In this document: piece after piece, positions 34,999 through 43,553 of the stretch
Numbering within the stretch: the first letter of the stretch is position 1
How the letters are laid out: each line of letters begins with the position of its first letter
Assembly (NCBI RefSeq): GCF_009932475.1
Contig: NZ_BJOV01000005.1
Span: forward strand, 1,116,001 to 1,180,000
Length of the DNA: 64,000 nt
DNA from: Gordonia spumicola
GTDB lineage: Bacteria > Actinomycetota > Actinomycetes > Mycobacteriales > Mycobacteriaceae
Reading direction: 5' to 3'
The notes under the pieces: generated by a model
What the model saw: only the letters and a program-made list of their open reading frames with translations
Database searches by the model: none
Told to the model about the DNA's origin: nothing
Made by a program: the position numbers and the translations under genes

Positions 34999-36024
34999 TC
35001 ATGCCCCAGTTTTTGGACTGAGTCCAGTCTTATCTGGATGAAGATCGACCAGATCCGCGTGAACACCCGGTGACAAGAGCCTCGCCGGAACGCTGACCAG
35101 CATCGACTCGATCGCCGACTCCGCGACGCCGTTCGCTCGGAGATCGGGCACCACCCGGCCGGTCACCTGGAAGTAGTCCCAGTCGCCGAGGTGCGGGTCC
35201 GCGGTGCGGTCGAACCAGTCGCTGAAGCAGAACGCGTCCTGGGACAGCACCATCCGATCCGCGTAGCCGTGCTCGATCATCGTCAGCAGCGTCGTCAGGC
35301 GGTCGGCGTAGGGGAGGAGCAGGTCGAGGCCGAACCGGTCCATGCCGATGATCGAGCCCGCATCGGCTATGCGCATCAGGTAGTCGACGTCGGTCGAGTC
35401 GCCGCTGTGGGCCAGCATCACCCTGGTCAGGTCGACGCCCTCCTCGGCGAGCACCCGCTGCGCGACGAGGCCCGACTGCGTGTGGGGATTGGTGTGGACC
35501 ACCACTCCGATCCCGGTCGCGGCGGCGACGCGCCCGACCGAGCGCATGACGCGCTCGACGCCGTCGGTCAGTCCCTCCGACTCGAGCACGCACACGAGGA
35601 AACCGGCCTTGACGTCCGTCGAGCCGATGCCGACGGTGATGTCGCGCAGAAACATCTCGTCCAACGGGTCGTCGACGTCGAAGCCGAGGCCCGGACCCGT
35701 GTAGTGGAACTGGAAGGGCAGGTCGTTGTAGGTGAACAGGCCGGTGGCCGCGACGATGTTGAGATCGACCTGGGCGGCGACCTTCGCGACCCGCTCGATG
35801 TTCCGACCGATGCCGAGCACCGACACGTCCATGATCGTGTCGATGCCCGACGCCTTCACCTTCGTCAACGTCTGCACCGCACGGTCGATCTCGGCGTCCT
35901 CGTCCCACTCGCGCAGATAGTTCAGCCGGAAATCCTCCTGTACGACGAAGACGTGCTCATGGGCGAGCACCCTCCCCAGCTGATCGACGCCGACCGAGCC
36001 GGCGACGGTGTTGATGCGGTCCAT
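34999..36024 (-). CDS. Phosphotriesterase-like lactonase (PTE family)
   Basis: A 341-residue TIM-barrel metal hydrolase of the phosphotriesterase family, usually lactonases that may quench acyl-homoserine lactones. Binuclear metal motifs are AHEHVFV (His22, His24), the bridging lysine in DVKAGFL, VVHTNPHT (His), MLAHSGDSTDV (His) and VLSQDAFCF (Asp). The last reads SQD where relatives usually have SHD. The last 20 or so residues extend past the normal end and overlap the furA promoter region. ATG 36024. No signal peptide. Confidence 0.88.
   Translation of the reverse strand: MDRINTVAGSVGVDQLGRVLAHEHVFVVQEDFRLNYLREWDEDAEIDRAVQTLTKVKASGIDTIMDVSVLGIGRNIERVAKVAAQVDLNIVAATGLFTYNDLPFQFHYTGPGLGFDVDDPLDEMFLRDITVGIGSTDVKAGFLVCVLESEGLTDGVERVMRSVGRVAAATGIGVVVHTNPHTQSGLVAQRVLAEEGVDLTRVMLAHSGDSTDVDYLMRIADAGSIIGMDRFGLDLLLPYADRLTTLLTMIEHGYADRMVLSQDAFCFSDWFDRTADPHLGDWDYFQVTGRVVPDLRANGVAESAIESMLVSVPARLLSPGVHADLVDLHPDKTGLSPKTGA
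35014..35026 (-). promoter_or_regulatory. Candidate FurA operator
   Basis: TGGACTGAGTCCA is a perfect palindrome with six-base arms, 23 bases upstream of the furA ATG and adjoining the AT-richer GATAAGAC, a possible -10. Autoregulation of furA-katG is established for mycobacteria; that this palindrome is the site is inference. It lies within the final codons of the PTE-like gene. Confidence 0.5.
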
Positions 36025-36165
36025 GTGACCTCTCGTCGGGCGGACCCCGACGGCCCGTAGTAGTACCGACCACGCTAACGGCTGAGGTGATCGCGTGAGG
36101 GCGGTTCGCACCGACCGGCGACGGACCACAGGAGTCTCTAAGGCTCGATGGTGAAAGGTGGTCTC

Positions 36166-36858
36166 ATGCGTTCGACTGACACAGCCGGTACCCCGTCCCT
36201 GACCCGGTGGGCCGTCGCCGCCGTCGCGGCGCTCGCGGTGCTGTTGGCCGCGGTCGCGACGATCGGCGGACCCCTGCACAACGACCGCCTCGTCACCCGG
36301 GCAGTCGTCGGTCATCGATCGGAGTGGATGACCTCGTTCGCCAAGGCGTACTCGACGGTGTTCAGCCCGGCGACGACGGTCGTCCTCGCCGCGCTCGTCG
36401 CCGGACTCTTCGTGTTCCGCGATCGTTCGGTCCGTCGCGGCGCGGCTCTCATCATCGGCGTCGGAGGCGCGGCGGCCGCGGCCGAAGTCCTGAAACTGCT
36501 GGTGGACAGGCGTCGTCCGCCGTTCGCGGTCCAACTCGAGGCGCACGAGGCAGCGCACTCGTTCCCCTCCGGACACGTCACCGGAACCACCGCGCTCGTC
36601 GCCGGGATCGCGCTGCTCGCCGTGCCCGCGGCGTCCCGGGCCGAACGCGCCGTGTTCGGTGTCGTGGCGTCCCTTCTCGTGCTCGTGTCGGCCGGCTCGC
36701 GCGTGTATCTGGGCATGCACTGGACGTCCGACACTGTCGCGGGCATGCTCGTCGGGGCCGTCGGCGCCTGGGCGGGCGTGCTCGTCGTCGCCCGTTTCGC
36801 CGATGTCGTGGACGGCCTCGACGGCAGGCTGTTCGGTCGACGCGCGGCCGTGCACTGA
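36166..36858 (+). CDS. PAP2-family phosphatase, membrane
   Basis: A 230-residue integral membrane phosphatase of the PAP2/lipid phosphate phosphatase family, probably acting on a lipid phosphate or pyrophosphate. Six hydrophobic segments. The three motifs are KLLVDRRRPPF (KxxxxxxRP), HSFPSGHVTGTTA (PSGH) and SRVYLGMHWTSDTVAG (SRxxxxxHxxxD). ATG 36166 has AAAGGTGG nearby; an in-frame ATG at 36148 would add six residues. The 141-base gap upstream (36025-36165) to the divergent PTE gene shows nothing else I can name. Confidence 0.88.
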   Translation: MRSTDTAGTPSLTRWAVAAVAALAVLLAAVATIGGPLHNDRLVTRAVVGHRSEWMTSFAKAYSTVFSPATTVVLAALVAGLFVFRDRSVRRGAALIIGVGGAAAAAEVLKLLVDRRRPPFAVQLEAHEAAHSFPSGHVTGTTALVAGIALLAVPAASRAERAVFGVVASLLVLVSAGSRVYLGMHWTSDTVAGMLVGAVGAWAGVLVVARFADVVDGLDGRLFGRRAAVH

Positions 36859-36892
36859 GAGATTCCGGACGCGGCGCACTACGCTTGACCGC

Positions 36893-38746
36893 ATGTTGAG
36901 TCCTGGTCAGCTGTTCGCCGGATACCGCGTGGTCCGCGCGCTCGGAGCCGGAGGCATGGGCGAGGTGTACCTCGTCCAGCATCCGCGCCTACCGAGGCAG
37001 GACGCCCTCAAGCTCCTGCCGAGCGAGTTGACGTCAGACGGCACGTATCGGGCGCGGTTCATCCGAGAGGCCGATCTCGCATCCGGACTCGACCATCCCA
37101 GCATCGTCAGCGTGTACGACCGCGGGGAGGACCGCGGCCAGCTGTGGATCACCATGAAGTACGTCCCCGGCGCGGACGCGAACGAGATCCTCAAGGAGTC
37201 CGGGCCGTTCAGTCCAGCCGACACCGTCGACGTCGTGACGGCGGTCGCCGATGCGCTCGACTACGCGCACGGCAAGGGCCTCCTGCATCGGGACGTCAAA
37301 CCGGCCAACATCCTGATCGACCCGACCACGGCGACGCGGCGGAAGGTGTACCTGACCGACTTCGGCATCGCGCGCACCGTCGGCAACGACACCGCGTTGA
37401 CCGCCGCGAACCTGACCGTAGGGTCGATTCAGTACACGTCGCCGGAACAGCTCCGCGGCGCCGACCTCAACGGCCGGTCGGACCAGTACTCGCTGGCGTG
37501 CACCGCCTTCCGCCTGCTCACCGGGCGCGCGCCGTATCCAGAACGGCTGCCGGCCGAGATCATCAACGCTCACCTGAACAACCCGATCCCGCACACGCGA
37601 TCGCTTCGTCCGGAACTTCCCGCGACGGTCGACGCGGTCCTCGCTCGGGCGATGGACAAGCAGGCCGTCAACAGGTACCCGACGTGCATGGACTTCGCGC
37701 GAGACCTGAAGGCCGCCCTCAATTCGGCCGGGCCGTCCGCCGCGAGCGGCTACCAGCCGACCATGATCAACCCGGGGTCGGTCGGCGTCCCCGCCCAGCC
37801 GCCCGCCGCCCCGATCCCGATGGCGAAGCAGCCCGATCCGGCCCCGTACACGAAGCCGTACACCCAGCACGGCGCCCCGGCCGCGCCCGGATACCCGCAG
37901 CCGACCCCGCAGGCGTACGGGCAGCAGCAGCCCTACGGTCAGGCGCAGTATCCGCAGCAGTTCGGTCAGCCGCCGCAGTACCCCGGCGGGCGCCCCGGCC
38001 AGACGTCGGGCGGAGGCGGCAAGCCGACGGCGGTGATCGTCGGCGCCATCGTGGTGGTCGTCGCACTCGTCGCGGGCCTCGTCATCTGGCTCGTGACGCG
38101 CGGGGGAGACGATTCGTCGACCACTGCGGCGTCGTCGTCGGCGAGCAGTTCGACGACCAGCAGCACGACTTCCAGCACGGCGGTCGACCCGGCCGTCGTC
38201 GCGGGCGTGCCGACGCAGTGCTCGACGGGTCAGACGACCCACAACACCGTCACGACTCGCCTGACGTCCGGCAAGATCGAGATCCCGACCACCGCCATGC
38301 CGTCCGGATGGTCGAGCGACCGCGGATCGCAGTTCCCGTTCGTCACCGATGCCGACGGCGTCTACAAGTCGGTGGACGCCAATTGGGTCGCGCAGATCGC
38401 GGTCGGCACCCTCCCGAGCGCGTTCGCCACCGACACCGAGGCCATCGCGCGCAAGTTCCTCGAATGCCTCACCGTCAGCTCCGGATATCGCTCGGTCACC
38501 GTCTCGACCCCGACCGGCACCGTCGTCGAGCCCCATGAGCTGGAGAAGAGCAACACCAAGGTCAGCCTGCTGACCAGCGACATCCCGGTCACGGGCGCAC
38601 CGGCCGGGATCCGCGGCGACTCCATAATCCTCGCCGTCGTCAACAGCTCGCCGATGACGATCGCCATCGGCATCAGCCCGATCGGGGACACCGCGACCCA
38701 GACCACCGTCCGCGACGCCGTGCAGGGACTGCTCGCCAGCCGATAG
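36893..38746 (+). CDS. Membrane Ser/Thr protein kinase (Pkn family)
   Basis: A 617-residue receptor-type kinase. The kinase domain spans about residues 10-280: GAGGMGEV loop, Lys40, Glu59, catalytic Asp134 in HRDVKPANIL, Asp156 in DFGIA and YTSPEQ. A Pro/Gln/Tyr-rich juxtamembrane linker (about 285-375), one membrane helix (about 377-403) and a Ser/Thr-rich stalk follow. The outer domain of about 180 residues has two cysteines (QCSTGQ; ECLTVSSGY), no PASTA repeats. It resembles PknF/PknJ-like mycobacterial kinases. ATG 36893. Confidence 0.9.
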   Translation: MLSPGQLFAGYRVVRALGAGGMGEVYLVQHPRLPRQDALKLLPSELTSDGTYRARFIREADLASGLDHPSIVSVYDRGEDRGQLWITMKYVPGADANEILKESGPFSPADTVDVVTAVADALDYAHGKGLLHRDVKPANILIDPTTATRRKVYLTDFGIARTVGNDTALTAANLTVGSIQYTSPEQLRGADLNGRSDQYSLACTAFRLLTGRAPYPERLPAEIINAHLNNPIPHTRSLRPELPATVDAVLARAMDKQAVNRYPTCMDFARDLKAALNSAGPSAASGYQPTMINPGSVGVPAQPPAAPIPMAKQPDPAPYTKPYTQHGAPAAPGYPQPTPQAYGQQQPYGQAQYPQQFGQPPQYPGGRPGQTSGGGGKPTAVIVGAIVVVVALVAGLVIWLVTRGGDDSSTTAASSSASSSTTSSTTSSTAVDPAVVAGVPTQCSTGQTTHNTVTTRLTSGKIEIPTTAMPSGWSSDRGSQFPFVTDADGVYKSVDANWVAQIAVGTLPSAFATDTEAIARKFLECLTVSSGYRSVTVSTPTGTVVEPHELEKSNTKVSLLTSDIPVTGAPAGIRGDSIILAVVNSSPMTIAIGISPIGDTATQTTVRDAVQGLLASR

Positions 38747-38808
38747 GAGACACGCCCCGGGGACGGCAACCGACCCGCGGCGGCGCGGCGTCGGTCACAA
38801 TGGTCGGC

Positions 38809-41169
38809 ATGGCTGACACCTCCCATCCCGCAGACTCGCACGACCGGATCCGGGTACGCGGTTCCCGCGTCAACAACCTCAAAGACGTGTCGGTGGACCT
38901 GCCGAAGCGTCGCCTCACGGTGTTCACCGGCGTGTCCGGTTCCGGGAAGAGCTCGCTGGTGTTCGGCACCGTAGCCGCGGAGTCGCAACGGCTGATCAAC
39001 GAGACGTACAGCGCGTTCGTCCAGGGCTTCATGCCGAGCCTCGCGCGGCCCGACGTCGACCTGCTCGACGGCATCACCACGGCGATCATCGTCGACCAGG
39101 AGCGGATCGGCGGCAACCCCCGCTCCACCGTGGGCACCATCACCGACGCGAACGCCATGCTCCGGATCCTGTTCAGCAGGCTGGGGGAGCCGCGCGTCGG
39201 CTCGGCGAACGCGTTCTCGTTCAACACGCCGACGGTCAGCGGCAGCGGTGCGATCAAGGTCGGTGACAAGAAGGCGTCGAAGGCGACGTTCGAGCGCCTC
39301 GGCGGCATGTGCCCGCGGTGCGAGGGCATGGGCACGGTGTCCGACATCGATCTGACACAGATCTACGACGCCGAGCGGTCGCTCAACGAGGGCGCGATCA
39401 CGATTCCGGGCTTCAGCGCGGACGGCTGGTACGGCCGCGTGTACGGCGGGTCGGGATTCTTCGACGCCGACAAGCCGATCAAGGACTTCAGCACACGCGA
39501 GCTCGACGACCTCCTGTACAAGGAGGCGGTCAAGATCAAGGTCGACGGCATCAACATCACCTACGAGGGACTGATCCCGCGCATCACCAAGTCGATGCTG
39601 TCGAAGGACATCGACTCGGTGCAGCCGCACGTCAGGGCCTTCATCGAGCGTGCGGTGACGGCCGACACCTGTCCCGACTGCGACGGCACGCGGCTGGCCG
39701 AGCACGCCCGGAACTCGCGGATCGACGGTGTGAGCATCGCCGATGCGTGCCGCATGCAGATCTCCGATCTCGCCGCATGGGTCGGAGCCCTCGACGAACC
39801 GTCCGTCGCGCCCCTGCTCGAGAAACTGCGTGGGACGCTCGACTCGTTCGTGGAGATCGGGCTCGGGTACCTGGCGCTGGAACGCCCGACGGGCACGTTG
39901 TCCGGCGGCGAGGCGCAGCGCACCAAGATGATCCGACACCTCGGATCGGCGCTCACCGACGTCACCTACGTGTTCGACGAGCCGACGATCGGGCTGCACC
40001 CGCACGACATCGCGCGGATGAACGACCTGTTGGTGCGACTGCGGGACAAGGGGAACACCGTCCTCGTCGTCGAGCACAAGCCGGAGACCATCGCGATCGC
40101 CGACCATGTCGTCGACATCGGCCCTCGCGCCGGATCGCACGGCGGCGAGATCTGCTTCGAGGGGACCGTGGAGGCTCTCACCGCCAGCGACACGCTCACC
40201 GGCAGGCACCTCGGGTACCGCAGCTCGCTGAAGTCGGAGTTCCGACGACCGACCGGGCGGATCGAGATCCGGGGAGCGTCGACGAACAACCTCAGGGACG
40301 TCGACGTCGATGTCCCACTCGGCGTGCTGGTGGTGGTGACCGGTGTCGCAGGCTCGGGCAAGAGCTCCCTGATCCACGGGTCGATGCCGTCGGACGCCGG
40401 TGTCGTCACCATCGATCAGACCGCGATCAAGGGGTCGCGCCGCAGCAATCCCGCCACCTACACCGGGCTGCTCGAGCCGGTGCGCAAGGCGTTCGCGAAG
40501 GCGAACGGAGTGAAGCCGGCCCTTTTCAGCGCCAATTCCGAGGGTGCGTGTCCGGCGTGCAAGGGCGCGGGCGTCATCTACACCGATCTCGCGACGATGG
40601 CTGGTGTCGCGACCCCGTGCGACGAGTGCGAGGGCCGCCGATTCAGCTCCGACGTCCTCGAGTACCGTCTCGGCGGTCGCGACATCAGCGAGGTCCTCGC
40701 GATGTCCGTGGACGAGGCGCTCGACTACTTCGCCGACGGCGAGGCCCGGACTCCGGCGGCGCACAAGATCCTGCTGCGCCTGGCGGACGTCGGCCTCGGG
40801 TATCTCACGCTCGGACAGCCGTTGACGACCCTCTCCGGAGGAGAGCGTCAGCGGATCAAGCTCGCGACCGCGATAGCCGAGAAGGCCACCACGTACGTGC
40901 TCGACGAGCCGACGACGGGCCTGCACCTCGCCGACGTCGACCAGTTGCTCGGACTCCTCGACCGGCTGGTGGACGCGGGCAAGTCGGTGGTGGTGATCGA
41001 GCATCACCAGGCCGTCATGGCGCACGCCGACTGGATCATCGACATCGGGCCGGGAGCCGGACAGGACGGCGGCTCCGTCGTCTTCGAGGGGACGCCTGCC
41101 GATCTCGTCGCCGGTGCATCGACCCTGACAGGCGAACACCTCGCCGCCTACGTCTCCCAGGGCGCCTGA
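38809..41169 (+). CDS. UvrA-like ABC ATPase (UvrA paralogue)
   Basis: A 786-residue twin ABC ATPase of the UvrA superfamily. Walker A motifs are GVSGSGKSSLVF and GVAGSGKSSLIH; signatures are TLSGGEAQRTKM and TLSGGERQRIKL; Walker B ends are VFDEPTIGLHPHD and VLDEPTTGLHLAD. Zinc modules appear as CPRCEGMG with CPDCDGTRL, and CPACKGAG with CDECEGRRF. It is about 150 residues shorter than true UvrA, the missing part matching the UvrB-binding/insertion region. Such paralogues, including DrrC, occur in drug-resistance contexts. ATG 38809 chosen; 38800 also possible. Confidence 0.88.
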   Translation: MADTSHPADSHDRIRVRGSRVNNLKDVSVDLPKRRLTVFTGVSGSGKSSLVFGTVAAESQRLINETYSAFVQGFMPSLARPDVDLLDGITTAIIVDQERIGGNPRSTVGTITDANAMLRILFSRLGEPRVGSANAFSFNTPTVSGSGAIKVGDKKASKATFERLGGMCPRCEGMGTVSDIDLTQIYDAERSLNEGAITIPGFSADGWYGRVYGGSGFFDADKPIKDFSTRELDDLLYKEAVKIKVDGINITYEGLIPRITKSMLSKDIDSVQPHVRAFIERAVTADTCPDCDGTRLAEHARNSRIDGVSIADACRMQISDLAAWVGALDEPSVAPLLEKLRGTLDSFVEIGLGYLALERPTGTLSGGEAQRTKMIRHLGSALTDVTYVFDEPTIGLHPHDIARMNDLLVRLRDKGNTVLVVEHKPETIAIADHVVDIGPRAGSHGGEICFEGTVEALTASDTLTGRHLGYRSSLKSEFRRPTGRIEIRGASTNNLRDVDVDVPLGVLVVVTGVAGSGKSSLIHGSMPSDAGVVTIDQTAIKGSRRSNPATYTGLLEPVRKAFAKANGVKPALFSANSEGACPACKGAGVIYTDLATMAGVATPCDECEGRRFSSDVLEYRLGGRDISEVLAMSVDEALDYFADGEARTPAAHKILLRLADVGLGYLTLGQPLTTLSGGERQRIKLATAIAEKATTYVLDEPTTGLHLADVDQLLGLLDRLVDAGKSVVVIEHHQAVMAHADWIIDIGPGAGQDGGSVVFEGTPADLVAGASTLTGEHLAAYVSQGA

Positions 41170-41220
41170 CCCGACTCAACCCTGCGCAACCACCATCATG
41201 GTTGCGCAGGGTAAGTCGGG
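41170..41220. terminator. Long bidirectional terminator
   Basis: ACCCTGCGCAAC (41179-41190) pairs perfectly with GTTGCGCAGGGT (41201-41212), and CCCGACT (41170-41176) with AGTCGGG (41214-41220). It fills the whole gap between the convergent UvrA-like and exporter genes. Confidence 0.9.
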
Positions 41221-41223
41221 TGG

Positions 41224-42996
41224 TCAGTCGACGAGTTCGGACGGAGCCTCACCGGAGGCCGCCGCGGCGGTCGCGGCGAGCTCGTCGCCGACGGATTCGC
41301 GGTGCGGTTCGGAGTCGACGGCGTTCTCCGTCAGAGCCGCGGGCTTCGAGTCCGTGAACAGGGAGAACACCGCGCCGAGGACGCAGCACACCAGCGCGAA
41401 CGTGAACGCGGCGCTCAGACCGTCGGCGAACGGGTCGGAGATCAGATGCGGGAAGAAGTCCAGGCCGGTCAGGTGATTCACGTCGACGCCCGGCCCGCCG
41501 CCGGTGCCCGCGAGCAGTTCCTTGATCGGGTTGTAGCCGAGGAAGGCAGCGAAGAGCACGCCGACCGTCGGCAGGTTCGAGATGTGCGACGCCTGGTCCG
41601 CGGGCAGACCGTTCGCGGTGAGTCCGGAGTACATCGCGTCGGGAAGATGCTCGCTCAGACCCGCGATCATCAGCGAGAAGAACACGCCGATCGACAGGAC
41701 CATCGCCGCGTTCTGGAAGGTCGTCATCATGCCTGCACCGGACCCGCGGGCGTGGGCGGGGAGCGAGTTCATCACCTCGGCGCGGTTGGGCGATGCGAAC
41801 AGTCCCATGCCGACACCGTTGATCAGGAGGATGACCGCGAACCACGGGTAGGAGAAGTCGACGGGCAGTGCGATGAGCGCGACGAAGGTGCCCGCGGTGA
41901 TCAGCATGCCGAGCGTGGTGAACCACTTGGTGCCGAGGCGATCGGACAGGGCGCCGGAGACGGGGGCCGTGAGGAGGAACCCGACGGTCATCGGGACCAT
42001 GTAGATGCCCGCCCAGAGAGGAGTCTGCGAGTAGTCGTAGCCGTGTTGCGGCAACCAGATGCCCTGCAGCCAGATGATCAGGATGAACTGGAGGCCGCCG
42101 CGTCCGATGGACGCCATCAGGTTGGCGGCGTTGCCCGCGCTGAACGAGCGGCTCTTGAACAGGCTCAGGTCGAAGAGCGGGCTGTCGATGCGGGTCTCGA
42201 TGACCATGAAGACAGCGAGGACGGCGACGCCGCCGATCAGGCCCGCGAGGACCCACGGGTTGGCCCAGCCCATGTCGGAGTCGCCGTACGGCTGGATTCC
42301 GTAGGTGAGCGCGATGAGGATCGCGATGAGGCCGACGGCGAACGTCAGATTGCCCCACCAGTCCATCTTCGCCTTCGTGCGGACGCCGGTGTCACGCAGC
42401 TTGAGGTACGCCCACACCGTCCCGATGACGCCGAACGGCACGGAGACGAGGAAGATGAAGTGCCACTGGATCGGTGCGAGGACGCCGCCGATGAGCAGGC
42501 CGAGGAACGAGCCCGCGATAGCCGCCACGCCGTTGATGCCCATGGCGAGGCCGCGCTGGCGGGCCGGGAAGGCGTCGGTGAGGATCGCCGACGAGTTCGC
42601 CATCAGGAAGGCTCCGCCGACGCCCTGGATGACGCGCCACACGATGAGCCAGATGGCGGCCGCGGGGCCGTCGAACCAGGTGATCGCCAGGAAGATCGAT
42701 GACACGGTGAACACGGCGAAGCCCATGTTGTACATCCGGGCGCGGCCGTACATGTCCCCGAGTCGACCGAAGCTCACGACGAGGACCGCGGTGACGACAA
42801 GGAAGCCCATCATCATCCACAGCAGGTAGCTGGTGTTGGACGGGGTGAGCGGGTTCAGGTTGATGCCCTTGAAGATGTCGGGCAGCGCGATCAGCACGAT
42901 CGAGCTGTTGATCGTGGCGATCAACATGCCGAGCGTGGTGTTGGAGAGCGCGATCCACTTGTAGTGCGGATCGTCCTCGACGGCGGCAGCGGTCAT
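41224..42996 (-). CDS. 14-TM MFS multidrug exporter (EmrB/QacA type, DHA2)
   Basis: A 590-residue major facilitator with about 14 hydrophobic segments. Family motifs are LIATINSSIVLIALPDI in helix 1 (DHA2 motif D1-like), SFGRLGDMYGRARMYNMGF (motif A) and WRVIQGVGGAFLMANSSAILTD (motif B/C region), plus GALSDRLGTKWFTTLG as second motif A. The long C-terminal cytoplasmic tail is acidic. It is translated from an ATG overlapping the MarR stop, so the two form one operon. Likely drug or metabolite efflux driven by protons. Confidence 0.9.
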   Translation of the reverse strand: MTAAAVEDDPHYKWIALSNTTLGMLIATINSSIVLIALPDIFKGINLNPLTPSNTSYLLWMMMGFLVVTAVLVVSFGRLGDMYGRARMYNMGFAVFTVSSIFLAITWFDGPAAAIWLIVWRVIQGVGGAFLMANSSAILTDAFPARQRGLAMGINGVAAIAGSFLGLLIGGVLAPIQWHFIFLVSVPFGVIGTVWAYLKLRDTGVRTKAKMDWWGNLTFAVGLIAILIALTYGIQPYGDSDMGWANPWVLAGLIGGVAVLAVFMVIETRIDSPLFDLSLFKSRSFSAGNAANLMASIGRGGLQFILIIWLQGIWLPQHGYDYSQTPLWAGIYMVPMTVGFLLTAPVSGALSDRLGTKWFTTLGMLITAGTFVALIALPVDFSYPWFAVILLINGVGMGLFASPNRAEVMNSLPAHARGSGAGMMTTFQNAAMVLSIGVFFSLMIAGLSEHLPDAMYSGLTANGLPADQASHISNLPTVGVLFAAFLGYNPIKELLAGTGGGPGVDVNHLTGLDFFPHLISDPFADGLSAAFTFALVCCVLGAVFSLFTDSKPAALTENAVDSEPHRESVGDELAATAAAASGEAPSELVD

Positions 42997-43445
42997 TCGC
43001 TCACGTCCTTCGATTCGGGATGGGTGGTGATCGCATCGGAGAGCAGGCGCAGGCCCGACTCGACGGTGGCTCGGTCGTCGTCCGACAAGAGGGCGAGCGC
43101 ATCGGCGAGCGCCCGGGTGCGGACGAAGCGCATCCCGGTGATCACCTCACGTCCGGTGTCGGTCGGTTCCAGCAGGATGACGCGGGCGTCGTCGGGGTCG
43201 CGCACCTTGGCGACGTATCCGCGGTCGACGAGCGACGCGACGATCTTCGACATCGTCGGGACCGCGACGGATTCGTGGTCGGCGAGGTCGGTGACGCGGA
43301 TCGGCGCGTTGCTGTAGACGGTCCACAGACTGCTCGCGGTGCCCGCGGACAGTCCCGCACTGGCTCCGTGCGCGCGGAGCGCCCGGCTGATGCGCACGAA
43401 GTGCTGGTACATCGCCGCGACGTCGTGACTGGTGAGGTCGGCCAA
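42993..43445 (-). CDS. MarR-family transcriptional repressor
   Basis: A 150-residue winged-helix regulator: SSLWTVYSNAPIRVTDLADHESVAVPTMSKIVASLVDRGYVAKVRDPDDARVILLEPT is the MarR HTH and wing in consecutive blocks (about residues 40-100). The start appears to be TTG at 43445 (MADLTSHDVAAMYQHF), supported by AGGAG eight bases upstream; no ATG lies in frame before residue 12. It overlaps the exporter gene by ATGA and most likely represses the pair until an exported compound binds. Confidence 0.88.
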   Translation of the reverse strand: MADLTSHDVAAMYQHFVRISRALRAHGASAGLSAGTASSLWTVYSNAPIRVTDLADHESVAVPTMSKIVASLVDRGYVAKVRDPDDARVILLEPTDTGREVITGMRFVRTRALADALALLSDDDRATVESGLRLLSDAITTHPESKDVSE

Positions 43446-43484
43446 CTGCGAGTCTCCTGACGTGATCGGAACACGTCGACTCTA

Positions 43485-43506
43485 TTAGTTTCCAACAGCT
43501 AACTAA
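43485..43506 (-). promoter_or_regulatory. Candidate MarR operator
   Basis: TTAGTT (43485-43490) and AACTAA (43501-43506) form an inverted repeat with a ten-base spacer in an AT-rich patch, about 40 bases upstream of the marR start. Position and symmetry fit an autoregulatory operator overlapping the promoter. The rest of the 108-base gap shows nothing further. Confidence 0.6.
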
Positions 43507-43553
43507 AATACAGGCGGTGTGATCTGGCCCGCAGTGCCGTGTGACCAGCGGAG

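Noticed and set aside
38362..41139. A 925-codon open frame on the minus strand over the kinase and UvrA-like genes
   Set aside because: It mirrors well-conserved + strand genes, has an Arg/Asp/Val-rich composition, no family motif and no ribosome site. It is a GC-rich antisense artefact.
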